The notes under the pieces: generated by a model | What the model was told of the DNA's origin: nothing | Databases searched by the model: none | What the model saw: only the letters and a program-made list of their open reading frames with translations | Program-made: the position numbers and the translations under genes | From: UBA2970 sp965221075 | GTDB taxonomy: Bacteria; Verrucomicrobiota; Verrucomicrobiia; Limisphaerales; AAA164-E04 | NCBI GenBank assembly: GCA_965221075.1 | Contig: OZ244865.1 | Span: 1,054,001-1,118,000 of the forward strand | Length of the DNA: 64,000 nucleotides | Reading direction: 5' to 3' | In this document: piece by piece, positions 51,243-60,205 of the stretch | Numbering within the stretch: position 1 is the stretch's first letter | Layout: the number at the start of each line of letters is the position of its first letter

Positions 51243-51878
51243 ATGGCCAGCGACGAGAAGGTGCTCTGCCTTGAACGGCGCCGCTTCGACAGCCTGGGCT
51301 CCTTCCAGGGGATCAGCCTGGACGTGGAGCGCTACCGGTCCCTCTGGGACTGCCCCCCGGAGCTTCTGGACTACCGGCCCAGGAGCCGGGTCGAGACCGA
51401 CGAGAGCTACAAGCAGCTCATCCCCTACGTGATGGTGCTGCACCAGGATCGCCTCCTGCGCTACCAGCGGGGAACGGGCAGCGGCGAGAAGCGGCTCCTG
51501 GGCCTCTACTCGGTTGGGGTGGGGGGCCACATCGCCGCCGAGGACGGGGATCTGTTCGACGCCACCGGCTACAGGGAGGGGACGCTCAGGGAGATGCGGG
51601 AGGAGGTCCGGCTGGAGGCGATGGAGAGCGGATGGACCGGCCCGGTGGCCCTGATCAACGACGACTCCACCGAGGTGGGAAGGGTGCATCTGGGCGTGGT
51701 GCACCTGATGAGATCGGCCGACGATCGCTGCGTGGGGCGCCGCTCGGGCATCCTGCGGCCCGGCTTCCATCCCTGGCGGGATCTGGCCAGGGAGAGCCGG
51801 GAGCGGCCGGGCCGCTACGAGTTCTGGTCGGCCCTCTGCCTGGAGCACTTCGAGAGTCTCAGGGACAGGGCGGGATAG
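51243..51878 (+). CDS. Nudix-like phosphohydrolase (predicted)
   Basis: This 211-residue protein contains a Nudix box: a GGHIAAED start followed by GYREGTLREMREEVRLE, which supplies the REUxEE metal-binding helix. The spacing in the first half is longer than the standard 23-residue box. Related proteins are annotated as predicted phosphoesterases of the Nudix group that act on nucleoside diphosphate derivatives; the substrate here is unknown. ATG 51243 is chosen as the first in-frame methionine. A hairpin follows 14 bases after the stop. Confidence 0.82.
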   Translation: MASDEKVLCLERRRFDSLGSFQGISLDVERYRSLWDCPPELLDYRPRSRVETDESYKQLIPYVMVLHQDRLLRYQRGTGSGEKRLLGLYSVGVGGHIAAEDGDLFDATGYREGTLREMREEVRLEAMESGWTGPVALINDDSTEVGRVHLGVVHLMRSADDRCVGRRSGILRPGFHPWRDLARESRERPGRYEFWSALCLEHFESLRDRAG

Positions 51879-52506
51879 GAACCGGCAGCGTCCGGGAATC
51901 CCGGATTTCCCGGGCTGCTCCTCGGGCATCCCGGATCCTGCCGGCCCAGGCGCAGCATGGCTTGGCGACGCCTCCCGGAAGTCCGCCTGCTGCTGCGCCA
52001 TGCGCCTTTCCTTCCCCTCCGCAGCGGCGGAGCAGAGCCTCTCGAGAAGTCGTCCTGCCACCCTTTCCTGCGATGCGGCCGGCTGCGCCGGTCTGCTTCC
52101 CGGCTGCTCCGCCTTTACTCCGCAAGGGCTTGCCGGCCAGTCGAACGCAGCCCTCCCTGATCTCGGCCAGCCTCCCTTCCAGGCCCTGGGAAATGGTCCG
52201 TGCCGGAGGGCCTGTCTCGCTCCGGCGTCCGGGGCCGCCCAGCCTGGGCTGGATTTCCGGCCTTTGCTCAAGCAGGATGGCCGTCGTCCGGTCCGGCCCC
52301 TCCATGCAGCATGGCGGCTGGAGCCGGCCGCCGAGGGCGCATCGCCGTCCCGCCAGCCGACGAACCCATCGATGCCCCCAGCGACCCTTTCAGGCCCCTG
52401 CCGGGCCGCGGCAGCAGAGCGCAGCGCGCCGGGCCGGGCCGGGGCGCGTTCCGTGCCGTCCTTCCGGGAGCCGGGCTGGGCGATCCCGGGCTAGGGCTTC
52501 CCGCAC
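51879..52506. other. Gene-free spacer before MsbA-like exporter
   Basis: This stretch of 628 bases contains the hairpin at 51892-51913 and a motif at 51955-51978 that recurs in other spacers. No frame looks coding. It probably holds the promoter of the exporter at 52507, which I could not locate. Confidence 0.55.
51892..51913 (+). terminator. GC hairpin after Nudix-like gene
   Basis: CCGGGAA and TTCCCGG form a seven-pair stem around an eight-base loop, starting 14 bases after the stop codon. There is no U-tract. Confidence 0.45.
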
Positions 52507-54345
52507 GTGGAGCAGCTCCGGCTCATCGCCCGCTTCCTCTGGCCCTGGGTGCGCCGCTACCGGCTCCGGCTGGCGGGAGCCGTCCTGGCCGGAGCCCTCT
52601 TCGGGGCCTCCAACGCCGGCGTCCTCTGGCTGACCCGAACCGTCCTGGAGCGCCTGGAGGACGATCCGGCTCCGGCGGCCGAGAGCGTGGAGGCGGCGCC
52701 GGGGGAGGGGCTGGCTGCGGAGGCGGGAGCGGTGGACCGCTTTCTCGACCGCTGGCTGCCCCGCAGGGGGGAGCCGGCCGGCATGCTGCAGTACCTGAGC
52801 CTCATCCTCGGCCTTCCGCTCCTGATATCCATCCGCAGCAGCTGGGAGTACCTGAGCGCCTACTGGATGTCCTGGGTGGGCGAGAGGGTGGTCAACGACC
52901 TGAGGGTGAAGGTGCTCGGCAAGCTGAGCGGGCTGCCCCTCGGCTACTTCGACAAGGCGAAGATGGGCGACATGATCACCCGGATCAACGGGGACACCCT
53001 GATGCTGCAGAACTGCATCACCCACGGGATCAAGAACAGCGTGAGCCACCCGGTGACCGTCCTCGTGGTGTTCCTCTACCTGGTGCGCATGGACTGGCAG
53101 CTGATGCTGGGGATCGCGGCGCTGCTGCCCGGCACCCTGGTCCCGCTGCTGATCTTCGGCAGGAAGGCCCGGGCCGCCTCGGCCGGCCGGGTCAGGGCCA
53201 ACGTGGTCCAGTCCAGCCTGCTGGTGGAGATGCTCTCGGCCATCCGGGTGGTCAAGGCCTACTGCCTGGAGTCCCGGGAGGTGGAGCGCTTCCGGAACCT
53301 CTCCCGCCAGATCTTCTCCCACACCATGCGGGGGGTGCGGGCCCAGGAGATCGTCGGCCCGATCATCGAGACCCTCTCGATGCTGGCGGTCGGCACGCTC
53401 ATCGTGTTCGTGATCCTGACCGACCGGAGCATCGCCGATCTGGTGACCTTCTTCGCGGGCCTGTTCATGTTCTACGAGTCGATCAAGAAGCTGGCCAAGC
53501 TGCACGTCCTCTTCTCCCAGACCAGCGTCGGGGTGCAGCGCCTGGAGAGCATCCTGGCCGAGCAGCCCGAGGTGGCCGATCCGGGCCGGGGGCTCCCCGT
53601 CGACCGCTTCGAGAGGGGCATCCGCTTCCAGGGGGTGTCCTTCGCCTACCGGGAGGAGCAGGTGCTCGAGGACATCGACCTGGCGATTCCCCGGGGAACC
53701 CGGCTGGGGATCGCCGGCGAGAGCGGCTCGGGCAAGACCACCCTGATCCATCTTCTGCTGCGCTTCTTCGAGCCGGACCGGGGGCGGATCCTGCTCGACG
53801 GGGCCGATCTCGCGGATCTGAGGGTGAGGGACTGCCGGCAGCTGATGGCCCTGGTCAGCCAGGACGTGGTGGTCTTCGACCAGTCGGTGGCGGACAACAT
53901 CGGCTGCGGACGCGCCGGCGCCACCCGGGAGGAGATCGAGAGGGCGGCGGAGCAGGCCCACGCCACCGGATTCATCCGCGAGCTGGAGCACGGCTTCGAC
54001 ACCTGGCTGGGGGAGCGGGGGGTGACCCTGTCGGGAGGGCAGCGCCAGCGCATCGCCATCGCCCGGGCCTTCGTCCGGGACGCCCCCATCCTGATCCTGG
54101 ACGAGGCCACCGCCTCGCTGGACGCCAGGTCTGAGGCCGAGGTCCAGCTGGCCATCGACGATCTGGCCCGAAGCCGGACCGTGATCTGCATCGCCCACCG
54201 GCTCTCCACCCTGCGCTCCATGGACCGCATCGTGGTGCTGGAGAAGGGCCGGATCCGCGAGGAGGGCTCCTACGAGTCCCTGCTCTCCGCCGGAGGGGCC
54301 TTCGCGGCCATGGCCCGCCGCCAGGGCATCGCGGATCCCGATTAG
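52507..54345 (+). CDS. ABC exporter, MsbA-like (fused permease-ATPase)
   Basis: This 612-residue half-transporter has a six-helix exporter domain (about residues 10-345) and a nucleotide-binding domain. The Walker A motif is G404-ESGSGKT, the signature LSGGQ is at 508-512, and Walker B ILILDE ends at D532-E533, followed by the H-loop IAHRLSTLRSM. An unusual acidic/proline-rich extracytoplasmic insertion of about 50 residues lies between the first two helices. It probably dimerises and flips lipid A, another lipid or a drug across the inner membrane. The start is GTG 52507. It is followed after 59 bases by citrate synthase. Confidence 0.93.
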   Translation: MEQLRLIARFLWPWVRRYRLRLAGAVLAGALFGASNAGVLWLTRTVLERLEDDPAPAAESVEAAPGEGLAAEAGAVDRFLDRWLPRRGEPAGMLQYLSLILGLPLLISIRSSWEYLSAYWMSWVGERVVNDLRVKVLGKLSGLPLGYFDKAKMGDMITRINGDTLMLQNCITHGIKNSVSHPVTVLVVFLYLVRMDWQLMLGIAALLPGTLVPLLIFGRKARAASAGRVRANVVQSSLLVEMLSAIRVVKAYCLESREVERFRNLSRQIFSHTMRGVRAQEIVGPIIETLSMLAVGTLIVFVILTDRSIADLVTFFAGLFMFYESIKKLAKLHVLFSQTSVGVQRLESILAEQPEVADPGRGLPVDRFERGIRFQGVSFAYREEQVLEDIDLAIPRGTRLGIAGESGSGKTTLIHLLLRFFEPDRGRILLDGADLADLRVRDCRQLMALVSQDVVVFDQSVADNIGCGRAGATREEIERAAEQAHATGFIRELEHGFDTWLGERGVTLSGGQRQRIAIARAFVRDAPILILDEATASLDARSEAEVQLAIDDLARSRTVICIAHRLSTLRSMDRIVVLEKGRIREEGSYESLLSAGGAFAAMARRQGIADPD

Positions 54346-54404
54346 TGTTTGACCCTTCAGGGAGGGGCTACCTAGATTGCCTCCCCGTCAGTGGCCAGCC
54401 AGGG

Positions 54405-55544
54405 ATGAGCCAGAAGCAGCCAGCGGGATCCAGGGGGGGGATGGAGGGGATGGTCGCCGCGCAGACCCGCCTGAGCGACGTCCAGGGCCTGAAGGGGGCG
54501 CTGGTCTACCAGGGGTACGACATCGACGATCTGGCCGGCAAGGTCGGCTTCGAGGAGGTGGTGCACCTCCTGCACCGCGGCCGCCTTCCCACCCGGGCCG
54601 AGCTGGAGGAGATGCGCGGGATCCTGGCCGGGAACCGGGAGCTTCCCTCCGGGGTGGTCGACCTGATCCGCTCCCTGCCCCGGGAGACCCCCCCGATGAA
54701 CGCCATCCGGACCGCGGTCTCGGCCCTGGGCTGCTTCGATCCCGACAGCGAGGAGACCGGCGCCGAGGCCCAGCACGGCAAGGCGATGCGCCTGATCGCC
54801 CAGGTCCCGGTGATCACCGCCTACTTCCACCGCGCCCGCCAGGGCAAGTCCCTGGTCGAGCCCGATCCCGGCCTCGGCGAGGCCGCCAACTTCCTCCACA
54901 TGCTCTACGGGGAGGCTCCCTCCGAGGAGAAGGCCCGCACCGTCGACCTGTGCTACGTGCTGCACGCCGATCACGGGATGAACGCCTCGACCTTCTCCAG
55001 CCGGGTGACCATCGCCACCCTGAGCGACATCTACTCGGCGGTCTGCTCGGCCATCGGGACGCTGAAGGGGCCGCTGCACGGCGGGGCCAACGAGGGGGTG
55101 ATCCGGATGCTCCGGGAGATCGGCTCGGAGGAGGGGGTGGAGGCCTACGTCGACCGGGCCATCGCCGAGAAGCGCAAGATCATGGGATTCGGGCACCGGG
55201 TCTACAAGGTGCTCGATCCCCGGGCGCCCCACCTGCGCCGGATGGCCTACCGCCTGGCCGAGGACCTGGGGGAGTCCCGGTGGATCCGGATGAGCGACCG
55301 GATGGCCGAGCTGATGCTGGAGCGCAAGGGGATCCACGCCAACGTGGACTTCTACTCGGCGAGCGTCTACTACTCGCTGGGCCTGCCCACCGACCTCTTC
55401 ACCCCGGTCTTCGCCATCTCGCGCACCGCGGGCTGGACCGCCCATGTCCTGGAGCAGCTGGCCAACAACCGCCTGATCCGCCCCCTGAGCGAGTACGTGG
55501 GCCCCGCCGGGCTGAAGGTGGTTCCGCTGGACGAGCGCAGCTAG
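54405..55544 (+). CDS. Citrate synthase
   Basis: This 379-residue enzyme condenses oxaloacetate and acetyl-CoA to citrate at the entry of the TCA cycle. It is of the short, Gram-positive/archaeal-like type, with VAAQTRLSDVQGLKGALVYQ then GYDIDDLA. Active-site motifs are HADHGMNAST, GPLHGGANEGV and MGFGHRVYK, with the two catalytic histidines. ATG 54405 is one of three close candidates (54405, 54441, 54450); the later two follow a G-rich run, and the family core begins just after them. It precedes sucC and sucD on the same strand, 33 bases ahead of sucC, forming a TCA-cycle cluster. Confidence 0.93.
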   Translation: MSQKQPAGSRGGMEGMVAAQTRLSDVQGLKGALVYQGYDIDDLAGKVGFEEVVHLLHRGRLPTRAELEEMRGILAGNRELPSGVVDLIRSLPRETPPMNAIRTAVSALGCFDPDSEETGAEAQHGKAMRLIAQVPVITAYFHRARQGKSLVEPDPGLGEAANFLHMLYGEAPSEEKARTVDLCYVLHADHGMNASTFSSRVTIATLSDIYSAVCSAIGTLKGPLHGGANEGVIRMLREIGSEEGVEAYVDRAIAEKRKIMGFGHRVYKVLDPRAPHLRRMAYRLAEDLGESRWIRMSDRMAELMLERKGIHANVDFYSASVYYSLGLPTDLFTPVFAISRTAGWTAHVLEQLANNRLIRPLSEYVGPAGLKVVPLDERS

Positions 55545-55577
55545 GCCGGCCGCCCCTTCCGTCCCCGCCCGCCCTCC

Positions 55578-56786
55578 ATGAACCTTCACGAGTACCAGGC
55601 CAAGCAGCTGCTGGCCCGCCGCGGGGTCCGGGTGCCGCGGGAGATCGCCTGCAGGAGCCTCGAGGAGGTGGCCCGGGGGGCCGAGACGCTGTGGTCCGAA
55701 GGCGCCCCGGCCGTGGTGGTCAAGGCGCAGATCCACGCCGGAGGACGGGGCAAGGGGGTGTTCCGGTCGGGACTCGAGGGAGGGGTCCACCTGTGCCGCG
55801 GGCGGGAGGAGGTCCTGGAGAAGGCCGGGGCCATGCTGGGCCAGGTGCTGGTCACCCGCCAGACGGGGGAGGAAGGCAGGCGGGTGGGGGCCCTGCTGCT
55901 GGCCCGGGCCGAGAGCATCCTCGAGGAGTACTACCTCTCGGTGCTGCTGGACCGGGCCTCGGGGCGGCCGGTGCTGATGGCCTGCCGCGAGGGGGGGATG
56001 GACATCGAGGAGGTGGCCCGGACCGATCCCGGGGCCATCCACCGGGAGGAGGTGGACCCGGCCTGGGGGCTGATGCCCTTCCAGGCCCGCCGCGCCGCCC
56101 GGCACCTGGGCGTGCCCCCGGACCTGCTGGGCCGGGCCTCGGCCCTGATCCTCCGGGTCTGGGAGACCTGGTGGGAGTGCGACGCCTCGCTGGTGGAGAT
56201 CAACCCCCTGTGCCTGGTGGAGGACGGCCGGGGAGGGCGGGAGGTGGCCGCCCTGGACGCGAAGATCTCGATCGAGGACAACGCCCTCTACCGCCAGAAG
56301 GAGATCGCCTCGATGCGCGACCTGTCCGAGGAGGCGCCCCTTGAGGTCGAGGCGGGCAGGCACCATCTCAGCTACATCAAGCTCGAGGGCGACATCGCCT
56401 GCCTGGTCAACGGAGCGGGCCTGGCCATGGCCGCGATGGACATCATCAAGCACTACGGGGGCAGCCCCGCCAACTTCCTCGACGTGGGCGGGGGGGCGAG
56501 CCGGGAGCAGGTCGCCGCCGCCTTCCGGATCATCATGGGCGATCCGGACGTGCGGGGCATCATGGTCAACATCTTCGGGGGGATCATGCGCTGCGACGTG
56601 ATCGCCGAGGGCATCGTGGAGGCGGTCAGGGAGACCGGGCTGGGCCTGCCCCTGGTGGTGCGCCTGGAGGGCAACAACGTGAGGAAGGGCAAGGAGATAC
56701 TGTCGGGCTCGGGCCTGGAGATCATCCGCGCCGACACCATGGCCGAGGCCGCCCGGACCATTGTCGAGGCGGCCCGGGCCGCCTGA
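55578..56786 (+). CDS. sucC: Succinyl-CoA ligase beta subunit
   Basis: This 402-residue protein has the ATP-grasp fold of the beta subunit, opening MNLHEYQAKQLLARRGVRVP. The nucleotide-binding region includes KAQIHAGGRGKGV. The CoA-ligase part near the C-terminus has NFLDVGGGASREQV and VNIFGGIMRCDVIAEGI. With SucD it interconverts succinyl-CoA and succinate with ATP or GTP formation. The N-terminal match makes ATG 55578 certain. sucD follows after 21 bases. Confidence 0.96.
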   Translation: MNLHEYQAKQLLARRGVRVPREIACRSLEEVARGAETLWSEGAPAVVVKAQIHAGGRGKGVFRSGLEGGVHLCRGREEVLEKAGAMLGQVLVTRQTGEEGRRVGALLLARAESILEEYYLSVLLDRASGRPVLMACREGGMDIEEVARTDPGAIHREEVDPAWGLMPFQARRAARHLGVPPDLLGRASALILRVWETWWECDASLVEINPLCLVEDGRGGREVAALDAKISIEDNALYRQKEIASMRDLSEEAPLEVEAGRHHLSYIKLEGDIACLVNGAGLAMAAMDIIKHYGGSPANFLDVGGGASREQVAAAFRIIMGDPDVRGIMVNIFGGIMRCDVIAEGIVEAVRETGLGLPLVVRLEGNNVRKGKEILSGSGLEIIRADTMAEAARTIVEAARAA

Positions 56787-56807
56787 TCCCCCTCCCACCG
56801 GGCTGGC

Positions 56808-57698
56808 ATGGCGATCCTGGCACGCAAGGACACCCGGGTGCTGATCCAGGGCATCACCGGCGCCTTCGGGGCGCGGCACGCCCGGGCCAGCCTCGAGTAC
56901 GGCACCAGGCTGGTGGCGGGGGTCACCCCGGGCCGGGGCGGGGAGCTCTTCGAGGGAAGGGTCCCGGTCTTCGACACCGTCTCCGAGGCGGTGGCCCGGA
57001 CCGGCGCCACCGCCTCGGCCATCTTCGTCCCCCCGCCCTTCGCCGCCGACGCCATCCTGGAGGGGGCCGACGCCGGGCTGGATCTGATCGTCTGCATCAC
57101 CGAGGGCATCCCGGTCCGGGACATGATCCGGGTCAGGGCCGCCATGGCCGGATCCTCCTCCCGGCTGATCGGCCCCAACTGCCCCGGGATCGTGGTCCCG
57201 GGCGGCGGGGAGGACTCGGCGGGCGGGTGCCGCATCGGAATCGCTCCGGGCTACATCCACCGGGAGGGGAGCATCGGCATCGTCTCGCGCAGCGGCACCC
57301 TGACCTACGAGGCGGTATGGCAGCTCACCTGCCTTGGGGCCGGCCAGTCGGCCTGCGTGGGAATCGGGGGGGATCCGGTCTCGGGCACCTCGCACCTGGA
57401 CGCGGTCAAGCTCTTCGACGCCGATCCCGACACCCGCGGGATCGTGATGATCGGGGAGATCGGCGGAAGCGCCGAGGAGGAGGCGGCGGCCTGGATCCGG
57501 GACCACTGCAGCAAGCCGGTGGCCGGCTTCATCGCGGGCGCCACCGCCCCTCCGGGACGCCGCATGGGACATGCCGGGGCCATCGTCAGCGGGGGCAAGG
57601 GCACCGCCGAGAGCAAGATCCGGGCCCTGGAGGAGGCCGGGGTGCGGGTGGCGCCCACGCCTTCGGTGATTGCCGAGACCATGCTCGGCATGCTCTAG
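56808..57698 (+). CDS. sucD: Succinyl-CoA ligase alpha subunit
   Basis: This 296-residue protein binds CoA through its N-terminal Rossmann domain (VLIQGITGAFGARHAR) and carries the phosphohistidine H255 in GRRMGHAGAIVSGG. The phosphate-relay motif GPNCPGIVVPGG precedes a small insertion of about seven residues relative to the usual GPNCPGxxxPGExKIGIMPG. It forms the catalytic complex with SucC. It is the last of three TCA-cycle genes; the next gene begins 88 bases later. Confidence 0.96.
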   Translation: MAILARKDTRVLIQGITGAFGARHARASLEYGTRLVAGVTPGRGGELFEGRVPVFDTVSEAVARTGATASAIFVPPPFAADAILEGADAGLDLIVCITEGIPVRDMIRVRAAMAGSSSRLIGPNCPGIVVPGGGEDSAGGCRIGIAPGYIHREGSIGIVSRSGTLTYEAVWQLTCLGAGQSACVGIGGDPVSGTSHLDAVKLFDADPDTRGIVMIGEIGGSAEEEAAAWIRDHCSKPVAGFIAGATAPPGRRMGHAGAIVSGGKGTAESKIRALEEAGVRVAPTPSVIAETMLGML

Positions 57699-57786
57699 TG
57701 CCCTGCGCTCCGGGGCCGGCGGGAGCGGCCACCGTCCTCCGCTCCCCGACGGGATCCCGCGGACGGGGACCGGCTCCGCTCCGGAC

Positions 57787-58563
57787 ATGGAAATCGCCGA
57801 CATCCTGCTCAACCTCCTGGGGCTGGGGCTCTGGGCCTCGGCCGCGATAGCCCCCCGGAGCCAGGACCAGGATCCGGCCGCCGACTCGGCCGCGCGCCGG
57901 ATCCTCCTGGGCTGCCTCCTCCTGCTGCTGGCGCTGCGGGCGCTGCTCTTCTGGATCCTGTGGCCCGACCGGGATCTGGAGATCGATCTGGGCGCGGTGG
58001 ACTACTACACTACCGGCAAGGGATTCACGAGCCATCTGGTCCACTCCCTGTGCAGCTTCCTGGCCTTCCTCTTCCTCTTCCATCTCTGGGTCCTGGGCCT
58101 GCGCCTGGCGCTCGGCCGAGTTCCCGGCGTCGCCCGGGCGACGGGACGGGTCCTGGGGCCGGCGGGACGCTGGCCCCCCCTGGCGGGACTCGCCCTCTCC
58201 CTGCTGGGCGGCATGGCCCTGTGGATCGCCTGCTGGGGGATCGGCCGCGCCGCGGGCCTGGAGCTCCAGTACGAGAGCCTGGCCCGGCACTGCCTCAGGG
58301 CCCCGCTCGTCGCCCTCTCCCTCTGGACCACCTTCGCCGCGCTGATCCAGATCCTCCTCCTGCTCCACCTGATCCTCAGCTACGTCCATCTGGGGGACCA
58401 TCCCTTCCTGGCCATGGTCGATCGCGGCGCCGAGGCGTTCCTCCGGCCGCTGCGCCTTCTTCCCCTCAGGATCGCCCGGATCGACACGGCCCCCCTGCTG
58501 GGAGTGGTCCTCTACGGCATGGCGGGGCTTTTCGCCCAGAAGCTGATCCTGCAATGGATGTAG
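57787..58563 (+). CDS. YggT-like membrane protein
   Basis: This 258-residue protein has about five membrane segments. The C-terminal part (HLGDHPFLAMVDRGAEAFLR, then PLRLLP, IDTAPLLGVVLYG) resembles the YggT family, in which a loop of basic and proline residues separates two helices. YggT proteins are often linked to osmotic shock or cell division genes; no such genes flank it here. The N-terminal helices are not recognised. ATG 57787 is the first in-frame start after sucD. Function is unknown. Confidence 0.65.
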   Translation: MEIADILLNLLGLGLWASAAIAPRSQDQDPAADSAARRILLGCLLLLLALRALLFWILWPDRDLEIDLGAVDYYTTGKGFTSHLVHSLCSFLAFLFLFHLWVLGLRLALGRVPGVARATGRVLGPAGRWPPLAGLALSLLGGMALWIACWGIGRAAGLELQYESLARHCLRAPLVALSLWTTFAALIQILLLLHLILSYVHLGDHPFLAMVDRGAEAFLRPLRLLPLRIARIDTAPLLGVVLYGMAGLFAQKLILQWM

Positions 58564-58630
58564 CCGCGATCCTACCGGCCGCCGCCATGGCTCCGGCGGC
58601 GTGCGCAGGCCGATCGGGGGGCCGCGCCGG

Positions 58631-59371
58631 ATGAAGGGGCTGGAGGGAAGGACCGCGGCGATCACCGGCGGGGCCCGGGGTATCGGCCTGGCCATCGCCC
58701 GCCGCCTCAGCGGGCAGGGAGCGCGGTGCGCCCTCTGGGACCGGCCGGGGCGGGAGCTCGAGCGGGCGGCGGCCGCCCTGCCGGGCCCGGCCCTGGCGGT
58801 GGCCGGGGACCTGGCCCGGCCCGAGGGCCCCGGGGAGGCCCTGGAGCGGACCGCCGGCGAGCTGGGCCCGGTGGATATCCTGGTCAACAACGCCGGGGTG
58901 GCCGGCGACTCGCTCCCCCTCTGGGAGATCCCCTATCCGGAGTGGCGGCGGGTCCTCGGGATCAACCTGGACGCGGTGTTCGCCTGCTGCAGGGCCGTGG
59001 TTCCCGGAATGATCTCGCGCGGCTACGGCCGCATCGTCAACATCGCCTCCATCGCCGGCAAGGAGGGCAATCCCCGGGCCTCCCACTACTCGGCCTCCAA
59101 GGCCGGGGTGATCGCCCTGACCAAGTCGCTGGGCAAGGAGCTGGCGCAGAAGGGCGTCCTGGTCAACGCGGTGGCTCCGGCGGTGATCCGGACCCCGATC
59201 CTGGAGCAGTGCTCCCCCGAGCATGTGGAGTACATGGTCTCCCGCATACCCATGGGGCGCACCGGGGAGGCGGAGGAGGTGGCGGCCCTGGCGGCCTGGC
59301 TGTGCAGCGGGGAGTGCAGCTTCAGCACCGGCGCGGTGTACGACATCTCCGGGGGGCGCGCTACCTATTGA
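58631..59371 (+). CDS. Short-chain dehydrogenase/reductase (FabG-like)
   Basis: This 246-residue oxidoreductase has the classical SDR layout: the cofactor-binding motif TGGARGIG (residues 13-20), NNAG, the catalytic serine in NIASIAGKEG, and YSASK with the Tyr-Lys pair. An acidic residue in ALWDRPGREL after the second strand suggests NAD(H) rather than NADP(H) preference. FabG-type ketoacyl reductases and sugar dehydrogenases share this architecture. It follows the YggT-like gene by 67 bases and precedes an uncharacterised gene by 43. Confidence 0.93.
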   Translation: MKGLEGRTAAITGGARGIGLAIARRLSGQGARCALWDRPGRELERAAAALPGPALAVAGDLARPEGPGEALERTAGELGPVDILVNNAGVAGDSLPLWEIPYPEWRRVLGINLDAVFACCRAVVPGMISRGYGRIVNIASIAGKEGNPRASHYSASKAGVIALTKSLGKELAQKGVLVNAVAPAVIRTPILEQCSPEHVEYMVSRIPMGRTGEAEEVAALAAWLCSGECSFSTGAVYDISGGRATY

Positions 59372-59414
59372 CCCGGGGAGGCCGAGGTGGGAGGATGAGC
59401 GCCGCCAGAGGCTC

Positions 59415-60194
59415 ATGGAAACTCAGGAAGCCGACATTGCTGCCTGGCTGCTGCTCAGCCTGCTCACAGGGACGCTTCTCTTCTCCCTCTTCATGCTGCT
59501 GGTGATCCGCTCGATCCGGCAGCGCATGTCCCTGCTCTGCGGATCCCGTCCCCCGCGCCGCCCCCGCCCTGCCCTCGGCGGGGCGGGTGGGGGTTCCACC
59601 CACTTCCTGGATCGGCTCCAGGGATGGGTGGCGGTGCGCAGCTCCAGTCCCGAGGCGGTGCGCGACGCCCTGGGGCTGGAGAGCTCCGCCTACTGCAGCT
59701 GGGCGGAGGAGTCGGGGGGGCCCTCTCCGGAGTGCCGCCTGTTCATCACCCCGCCGGCCGGGGAGTGGATCCTGGTCTTCGGCCCCAGGCTGCCCACCCC
59801 GGACGAGGACATCGACCGCTGCTTCCGCTTCCTCTCCCACCTGAGCCTGGGCCTGGGCGAGGCCCAGTACTTCTACAGCGACACCGCCACCTTCCAGCAC
59901 GCCTGGGCCCGGATGGTCGACGGCCGGGTGGTGCGGGCCTACGCCTGGTACGGCAAGACGCTCTGGAACCAGGGCCGTCGCACCGACGCCGAGTGCAAGA
60001 CCCGGGTGAGGACCTACGCCTACGAGGAGGCGCCGCCGGCCACCGCCCTGGGGATGCAGGACGTCTACCGCCGCAACGCCGAGCAGGTGTTCGCCCTGGC
60101 CGGCCGGTGGAGCATCAATCCGCGGCAGATCAGCCTTTCGCTGAGCCTCTCCCCGGGGCTCTCGGGCGACCTCTCCTTCCTGCGCCCCTACTGA
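59415..60194 (+). CDS. Uncharacterised single-pass membrane protein
   Basis: This 259-residue protein begins with one membrane helix (IAAWLLLSLLTGTLLFSLFM, residues 7-33) followed by a basic, proline-rich linker and a soluble domain of about 200 residues. The domain includes CRLFITPPAGEWILVFG, then WYGKTLWNQGRR, and a C-terminal segment SINPRQISLSLSLSPGLSGD. I do not recognise the family. No catalytic motif stands out. ATG 59415 is the in-frame start in front of the helix; an ATG at 59396 is in another frame. The following secreted protein starts 11 bases downstream, so the two may work together. Confidence 0.62.
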   Translation: METQEADIAAWLLLSLLTGTLLFSLFMLLVIRSIRQRMSLLCGSRPPRRPRPALGGAGGGSTHFLDRLQGWVAVRSSSPEAVRDALGLESSAYCSWAEESGGPSPECRLFITPPAGEWILVFGPRLPTPDEDIDRCFRFLSHLSLGLGEAQYFYSDTATFQHAWARMVDGRVVRAYAWYGKTLWNQGRRTDAECKTRVRTYAYEEAPPATALGMQDVYRRNAEQVFALAGRWSINPRQISLSLSLSPGLSGDLSFLRPY

Positions 60195-60205
60195 GGGCCG
60201 AGGCC

